Assembly: GCA_016763395.1 (NCBI GenBank)
Contig: JAESTW010000733.1
Location: 1-9,759, forward strand
DNA from: Kofleriaceae bacterium
GTDB taxonomy: Bacteria; Myxococcota_A; Polyangia; Haliangiales; Haliangiaceae
Length of the DNA: 9,759 nucleotides
Direction of reading: 5' to 3'
Shown here: positions 5,916 to 9,759 of the stretch, piece by piece
Position numbering within the stretch: position 1 is the stretch's first letter
Layout of the letters: each line of letters opens with the position of its first letter
The notes under the pieces: generated by a model
Seen by the model: the letters and a program-made list of their open reading frames with translations, nothing else
The model's database searches: none
Told to the model about the DNA's origin: nothing
Program-made: the position numbers and the translations under genes

Positions 5916-6995
5916 TTAGAGCTGAAGTTCTGCGAATGTATTGGGAACGTTAATCGATTGGTGTACCCAACCCCAAAGAGCATACCCTTGAAACGATGCC
6001 ATCGATATCTCAAGCTCTCCAACAACTTCATCTATTGTAGAGTTCGCCATCACTCCTGTGCGCACTCCATCAATTAGTGCTGTTAAGTAGTCGACAGAAA
6101 AGGTCAGTGAATTGGTGCCCCGGACAGGAGCGCCGTGTCCATAGACCACAGTTGTGGTGTCAGTTAGTGTCTGTGCAACGGTTTCTAAGGTTGCGTGAAC
6201 TTCCACTGCATGACCATCCAGTAGCCATGGGATTGCCGGCGAAGCAGCAACAACAGCATTTCCAACCCAAAGCACATCAGCTTCCACCGCGTGGATAAAA
6301 ACATCACCACCAGTTTGTGCGAAGCCATGAAAGTCCACTGTCACATTTTTGCCACCTAGATCGACCGACCAACCAGTGTCCGGCACAACGATGTCCGCAG
6401 CGGTTGCTGTGATTTCGTCAATTCCCTGATCGGCGCCGAAGGCACCTTCCATAAAGGCCTTGTCACCGGCAAAAGCCATCGCATTTCCAATAAAGTCCAC
6501 GGTTTCACGATGTTGAACAATTTGAACATCCTCTGGCAAAAAGGCATTCCCGTAGCTGTGATCTCCGTGATGGGAAGTGTTCACTGCATACAAGATAGGT
6601 TTGTCCGTCTCTGCTTTTACTAGATCGATTACTTGGCAGAAGAGACGACGGTTGAGCATTGTCTCAACAATCAGCACGCCGTCGTCGCCAATCACAAACC
6701 CGCCACTGGTTGCCAGCGGGATTCCCATAGCTTCAAGCTGCGCTGCTCGCTCGTCGTACACAGCAAAGACGCCGTCGGACATCTTCTCCGATACCAGAGT
6801 GATCGCATTGGCGGTCCATGGATAATTGGGATTCGCATCGGCGAGCGGAACTTCCGTGTCGCATGCGAGGAATTCTTGTTTGGTTTCTAGATCGCTAGAG
6901 TCGTCATCGCAAGCGCCCAGCGAGAGTAGCAATACTGCGGACAATGCGGATTGTGAAACTAGACGGGTAACGGTTCTTCGTGTTTGTACTGACAT
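5916..6995 (-). CDS. Metallo-beta-lactamase-fold lipoprotein with altered metal site
   Basis: A 359-residue protein. Residues 1-28 form a lipoprotein signal: basic start, hydrophobic 16-28, lipobox LGA-Cys29, then acidic DDDSSD (30-35). Asp at +2 after the Cys would favour inner-membrane retention by the E. coli rule, though this varies by species. Residues from about 65 resemble the MBL-fold hydrolases seen with secreted redox systems (SoxH-like/quinoprotein relay). The core motif reads NTSHHGDHSYGN (139-150): of H-x-H-x-D-H, the first position is Ser141, while His143, Asp145 and His146 remain. By alignment the usual HT-x-GD His is Gln227 (AQTGGD) and the bridging Asp is Asn246 (VGN), while His287 in GHG is present. 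It may bind one metal or have lost catalysis. The ATG has AAGGAAGG 9 nt upstream. It is first in the operon with CDGSH and GltS-like genes. The substrate is unknown. Confidence 0.85.
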   Translation of the reverse strand: MSVQTRRTVTRLVSQSALSAVLLLSLGACDDDSSDLETKQEFLACDTEVPLADANPNYPWTANAITLVSEKMSDGVFAVYDERAAQLEAMGIPLATSGGFVIGDDGVLIVETMLNRRLFCQVIDLVKAETDKPILYAVNTSHHGDHSYGNAFLPEDVQIVQHRETVDFIGNAMAFAGDKAFMEGAFGADQGIDEITATAADIVVPDTGWSVDLGGKNVTVDFHGFAQTGGDVFIHAVEADVLWVGNAVVAASPAIPWLLDGHAVEVHATLETVAQTLTDTTTVVYGHGAPVRGTNSLTFSVDYLTALIDGVRTGVMANSTIDEVVGELEISMASFQGYALWGWVHQSINVPNTFAELQL

Positions 6996-7061
6996 GTTTT
7001 GTAGCCTTCCTTAGCTGCCACTAAACTAAATCCCTCTCGGCGTTCTGAAAAGACGCAAAAA

Positions 7062-7078
7062 TGGGACGCTGCATCCCA
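7062..7078. promoter_or_regulatory. 17-bp dyad in the divergent MBL/PhyH intergenic region
   Basis: TGGGACGCTGCATCCCA is an inverted repeat centred on 7070; only the pair 67/73 mismatches in the 8-bp arms. It lies 67 bp upstream of the MBL start and 120 bp upstream of the PhyH-like start. The size and symmetry suit a dimeric regulator. No regulator is identified, and no strong promoter boxes were found next to it. Confidence 0.35.
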
Positions 7079-7197
7079 CTCTGTGAGCCGATATTGTATT
7101 GGCCGTGGTATGGGGATATCATACTCGGCGTGAAACAGCTCATCTACGACCAGCGTGGCCAGCTCACCGACTGTCAATCTAATCGGAACAATCCCTA

Positions 7198-7938
7198 GTG
7201 TCTAAGCCCTGCTTCAATATTATCCAGCAAGCTGTTTGTACGGAGCTTCTTCTTGCTTACAAACAATCGGTCCGACGATCACAGCTCTCCGCGCTTGAAG
7301 CACTAGCCGAATTTGGTCTTGCGGACGTGGGCGCAAACCTTCCGCCTGGCATCACGAGATTTGCAGCGACCGCTGCTTCCATGAACGTAGATATCAGCCC
7401 CCAATGGCGAAGTATTTTTGACGATATTGAGCAAAGGCTTGCTCCCTTTCTGTACGAAACATTACGAGAGCCTGTGTGCGATCTGGATTTATGCTGGCTT
7501 CGTACTCAGTTCCCTCCATCGCAACGCCCGGCGTACCAAACGCCCCACAGTTGGCACCAGGACGGCGCTTGTGGCGTCGACTTCATGGCCAACTCAACTA
7601 ATACGTCCGGATCGTTGGCCCACATGCTAACGGCATGGGTACCCTTAGAATCCTGCGGGCTCAATGCTCCTAGTATCGAACTACTCGTTGACTCACCAAG
7701 CGAATTACTCACGCCAGAACAACTCAACAACCCGAAAGCATCATGGCGCAAACTCCCCACCGAGGCAGTGCAGCTTAACGCAGGCGACCTACTGCTCATG
7801 GCTGGGCATTGTGTGCACCGTACACACGTAGCCGACGATATGACCCAAGCCAGAAATTGCATCGAGTTTCGTTTTTTAGATCAAGCCTCTTTGCCCGATC
7901 GATTTCGCAAGCATCAGTTCGTTCGCTTGAAGCAATAA
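7198..7938 (+). CDS. Phytanoyl-CoA dioxygenase (PhyH)-like Fe(II)/2-oxoglutarate oxygenase
   Basis: A 246-residue protein with the metal triad of the 2-oxoglutarate oxygenases: H-x-D at His120/Asp122 (SWHQDGA, 118-124) and the distal His207 in GHCVHRTH (203-210). Arg219 (QARNC), 12 residues later, is the expected 2-oxoglutarate salt-bridge residue. The 85-residue spacing between His120 and His207 is normal for PhyH-type enzymes, and GDLLLMAGH (196-204) is the usual strand before the distal His. Such enzymes hydroxylate small molecules using O2 and 2-oxoglutarate; the substrate here cannot be told. GTG 7198 is the only start between an upstream in-frame stop (7180-7182) and the conserved part; GGAA at 7185-7188 is a modest ribosome site. 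It is divergent from the MBL operon and convergent with the LysR gene, so the LysR product need not control it. Confidence 0.78.
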   Translation: MSKPCFNIIQQAVCTELLLAYKQSVRRSQLSALEALAEFGLADVGANLPPGITRFAATAASMNVDISPQWRSIFDDIEQRLAPFLYETLREPVCDLDLCWLRTQFPPSQRPAYQTPHSWHQDGACGVDFMANSTNTSGSLAHMLTAWVPLESCGLNAPSIELLVDSPSELLTPEQLNNPKASWRKLPTEAVQLNAGDLLLMAGHCVHRTHVADDMTQARNCIEFRFLDQASLPDRFRKHQFVRLKQ

Positions 7939-8004
7939 GTCGGAGCCAATAGGGACCTGCAGCGATGTTAGCATTGCCGCCAACCCAGCCTGGTCACCGT
8001 CGTC
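7939..8004. other. Short convergent intergenic gap between PhyH-like and LysR genes
   Basis: These 66 bp hold no gene and no hairpin with a T-run; a terminator for either gene is not apparent. Confidence 0.4.
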
Positions 8005-8912
8005 CTACGACCAGTTGTCACTCTCGCTAAACTTGCGACTCAAGAAATCCAAGAAGCTCGCCACAGTAATAGACAAATTCTCACGGCTCGGATAGAGCGC
8101 AAAAATCCAGTGCGGCGACTGCAGCCACTCTGGCATGACGCGAACCAGGTCACCGCTTCTCAGCCCTTCACAACAGAGAAAGGCCGGCATACTGGCGATG
8201 CCATGTCCGGCCTTGCAAGCGGTCAGCACCAAAGGGTAACTGTTGGCAAGAACAGCGCCAGAGACATCAATTCGCTGCGAATCACCGGCTTCGTTGTGCA
8301 GAATCCAAGGCGCGCGTGCTCGATTTGCGTGTAGGAAATGCAATTGTGCTCGGACAGATCTGTCGGTTCTTGTGGCGCACTGTGCGTTTCGAGGTACGTT
8401 GGACTTGCACACAGGTATTGCGAGACCTTGGTGAACTTGCGGGCGATGAGATTGGAACTTGCGGGAATTCCTGCTCGGATTGCAACATCAAAACCCTCTT
8501 CGATAAGGTCGGTCTTTCGTCCGAGGAAACAGAGTTCAAGGTTCACATTGGGAAACTCTTGCAAGTACTCAAGACACCACTCTCCCAAAAAGGATTCGCC
8601 GACAAGTGGAGAACAGGTAACCCGTAGTGGGCCTCCTGGAGTTTTCGCGCCTTCACAAAGCTCCAGAACAGCGTCATCGATGTCCGAGATAATCTTCTGG
8701 CAGCGGCTGTAGAAGCGAGTTCCCTCTGGGCTCAGGGAGAGCCTTCGCGAATCTCGCTGCAAGAGGCGCACTTCCAAATGAGCCTCAAGCTCGGACAACC
8801 TGCGACTTACTGTGGTTTTGGGGATGCCGAGCGCCTTGGCAGCGCCGACGAAACTGCCAGCCTCGACAACCTTTACAAAGAGCCGCAAGGCATTGAGGTT
8901 TAGATCGGTCAT
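8005..8912 (-). pseudogene. LysR-family transcriptional regulator interrupted by a frameshift
   Basis: Two reading frames together encode one complete LysR regulator of about 301 residues, the usual family size. From ATG 8912, residues 1-60 carry the winged helix-turn-helix (FVKVVEAGSFVGAAKALG, then KTTVSRRLSELE). Residues from about 95 begin the effector-binding domain, through EHNCISYTQIEHAR (201). There the first frame turns to nonsense and would end at 8223. The second frame continues the domain with PWILHNEAGDSQRIDVSG, then AGHGIASMPAFL and SGDLVRVMPEW, to TAG at 8005-8007. The switch lies at about 8308-8318, in GGCGCGCGTG on the plus strand. Removing one GC dinucleotide, or adding one base, restores the frame. 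The first frame alone would give 229 residues with a truncated sensor domain. It could be a true mutation, a sequencing error or, less likely, programmed shifting. Its ATG directly follows the Ppx stop, with GGAGA as ribosome site. Confidence 0.85.
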
Positions 8913-9759
8913 CTATTCTCCGGCCGATTTCTGTGCAGCCGATTTCTGTGTAGTCGTACTCTGTCCGGCTACCTCGTAGGCAAGGCCCCAGCGCAGGCCG
9001 CGGTTACCGATCGTGAAGTCGTCGGCGTTTGTGCGAGTGAGAACACGGGAGTAAATGGCGATTCCGGCGGCAATAACGTCGGCCCTTCGCTCTTCTAGCC
9101 CAATCACAGCCTTTCTCTCCGCTACGCTTTGCCGGAGAAGACTCTCTAAGATCTCGCGGACAGAATCGGCGCTCAAGGTGTGGCCGTGAATGCGCTCAGG
9201 CTCGTAACCGGCCAGTTCTAGCGCAATACTAGCGATCGTTGTTGCGGTGCCAGCACTGCCGATAACCTTGACATCAGATGGCAGCGGCAATTCGCCAATT
9301 GCTGCGTCAATGGCTTCCATCAGCTGTCCGACCTCCGCCACAGTCGGCGGATCCGATTGCAGCGCGGCCTCGGTGAGTTTCACCGCTCCAATAGGAAGGC
9401 TTCGCACCCACTGAACACTGCTGTTTTCACTCAGTACAAACTCAGTTGAGGCGCCACCAACATCTACCGTCAGTGTCTTGCCTTCACACAACTTAGGAAA
9501 ACTCTCAAACACAGCTCTAGACACAAGAGTCGCTTCACGCTCGCCCGCGATGAGCTCTATCGGACATCCGAGTATCTCTTCAGCAGGCACGATAAAGTCG
9601 TCGCGGTTCTCAGCCTCACGCAGCGCTTGCGTTGCGACGCAGCCAACTCGCTCAAGCTCATGCGTATCCAGTATCGTCCTAAATCCCCGGACAATCTCCA
9701 AACTGCGAGCCACCGCATCCGGATGCAGCCTCGTTGAGTTAGCCAAACCTTGTCCGAGC
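8913..9759 (-). CDS. Ppx/GppA family phosphatase (exopolyphosphatase/pppGpp phosphohydrolase), N-terminus beyond right edge
   Basis: The frame is open to the window edge. Its first visible codons read LGQGLANSTRLHPDAVARSL, which matches the interior of Ppx/GppA proteins (LG-x-G then RLsPeA), so the true start and the first ATP/phosphate loop (about 30-40 residues) lie outside. Counting from the TTG codon at 9746, later family blocks are VATQALREAENRDDF (37-51), AGEREA (67-72), the phosphate-binding DVGGASTEF (95-103), GSAGTATTIA (163-172), and the C-terminal RRADVIAAG (220-228) with GLRWGL (250-255). Members hydrolyse polyphosphate or convert pppGpp to ppGpp in the cytoplasm; which applies here is not decidable. 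The short form, ending soon after GLRWGL without an HD domain, resembles Ppx2-type proteins. The tail holds a duplicated QKSA unit. The stop TAG at 8915-8913 abuts the ATG of the LysR gene, implying an operon. Confidence 0.92.
   Translation of the reverse strand, partial: LGQGLANSTRLHPDAVARSLEIVRGFRTILDTHELERVGCVATQALREAENRDDFIVPAEEILGCPIELIAGEREATLVSRAVFESFPKLCEGKTLTVDVGGASTEFVLSENSSVQWVRSLPIGAVKLTEAALQSDPPTVAEVGQLMEAIDAAIGELPLPSDVKVIGSAGTATTIASIALELAGYEPERIHGHTLSADSVREILESLLRQSVAERKAVIGLEERRADVIAAGIAIYSRVLTRTNADDFTIGNRGLRWGLAYEVAGQSTTTQKSAAQKSAGE
8923..8952. repeat. Two tandem 15-bp copies in the 3' end of the Ppx/GppA gene
   Basis: Copies at 8923-8937 and 8938-8952 match at 14 of 15 positions (GCCGATTTCTGTGCA type). 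A third, decayed copy (about 9 of 15) may follow at 8953-8967. Because the unit is five codons long, it keeps frame and duplicates a QKSA segment at the protein C-terminus. It probably arose by slippage; the tail lies after the conserved fold. Confidence 0.8.

Noticed and set aside
5876..6031. Longer N-terminus for the CDGSH protein
   Set aside because: It would overlap the MBL gene by over 100 bases and has no domain; the ATG at 5875 has a matching ribosome site.
6959..7177. Minus-strand 72-codon frame in the MBL/PhyH gap
   Set aside because: It can only start at TTG, has no ribosome site and no recognised similarity, and runs into the MBL gene and its ribosome site. A decayed gene cannot be excluded.
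8316..8712. Plus-strand frames antisense to the LysR gene
   Set aside because: The minus strand carries clear LysR domains in both halves over this interval.

Overview
The window (about 9.8 kb, roughly balanced GC) reads like a proteobacterial chromosome. NsrR-type regulator sequence, NO-detoxification genes, a lipoprotein signal peptide, a LysR regulator and a Ppx/GppA phosphatase all fit Pseudomonadota. A marine or aquatic gammaproteobacterium is a reasonable guess, but nothing here fixes the genus. No rRNA, tRNA, CRISPR array, insertion sequence or phage gene was seen.

Left end (1-1547): the first 13 codons of an Rrf2-family regulator, very probably NsrR, leave the window on the minus strand. 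Facing away from it are a group-1 truncated haemoglobin and, 4 nt downstream, a [2Fe-2S]/FAD/NAD(P)H reductase. Between the two directions lie a good sigma70-like promoter (77-106) and a large dyad (115-156) that begins with an NsrR-like half-site. Together this looks like a self-contained nitric-oxide detoxification locus: a two-gene equivalent of flavohaemoglobin Hmp under a nitrite/NO-sensing repressor.

Middle left (1737-4291): an ABC exporter, with an ATPase followed by a permease of about 12 membrane segments. Their stop and start codons share one base. A TATAAT box lies just ahead of the ATPase start, so its mRNA may have little or no leader.

Middle right (4322-6995, minus strand): a tight three-gene operon transcribed as MBL-fold lipoprotein, then a double-CDGSH iron-sulfur protein, then an FMN/[3Fe-4S] glutamate-synthase-like protein. 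The MBL protein lacks several usual metal ligands. The other two suggest an iron-sulfur/flavin redox pair. This operon converges on the ABC genes with only 30 bp between.

Right end (7198-9759): a PhyH-like Fe(II)/2-oxoglutarate dioxygenase diverges from the MBL operon across about 200 bp that contains a 17-bp dyad. It converges on a LysR regulator interrupted by a frameshift in a short GC-repeat tract. The LysR start codon directly follows the stop codon of a Ppx/GppA phosphatase whose N-terminus runs off the right edge.
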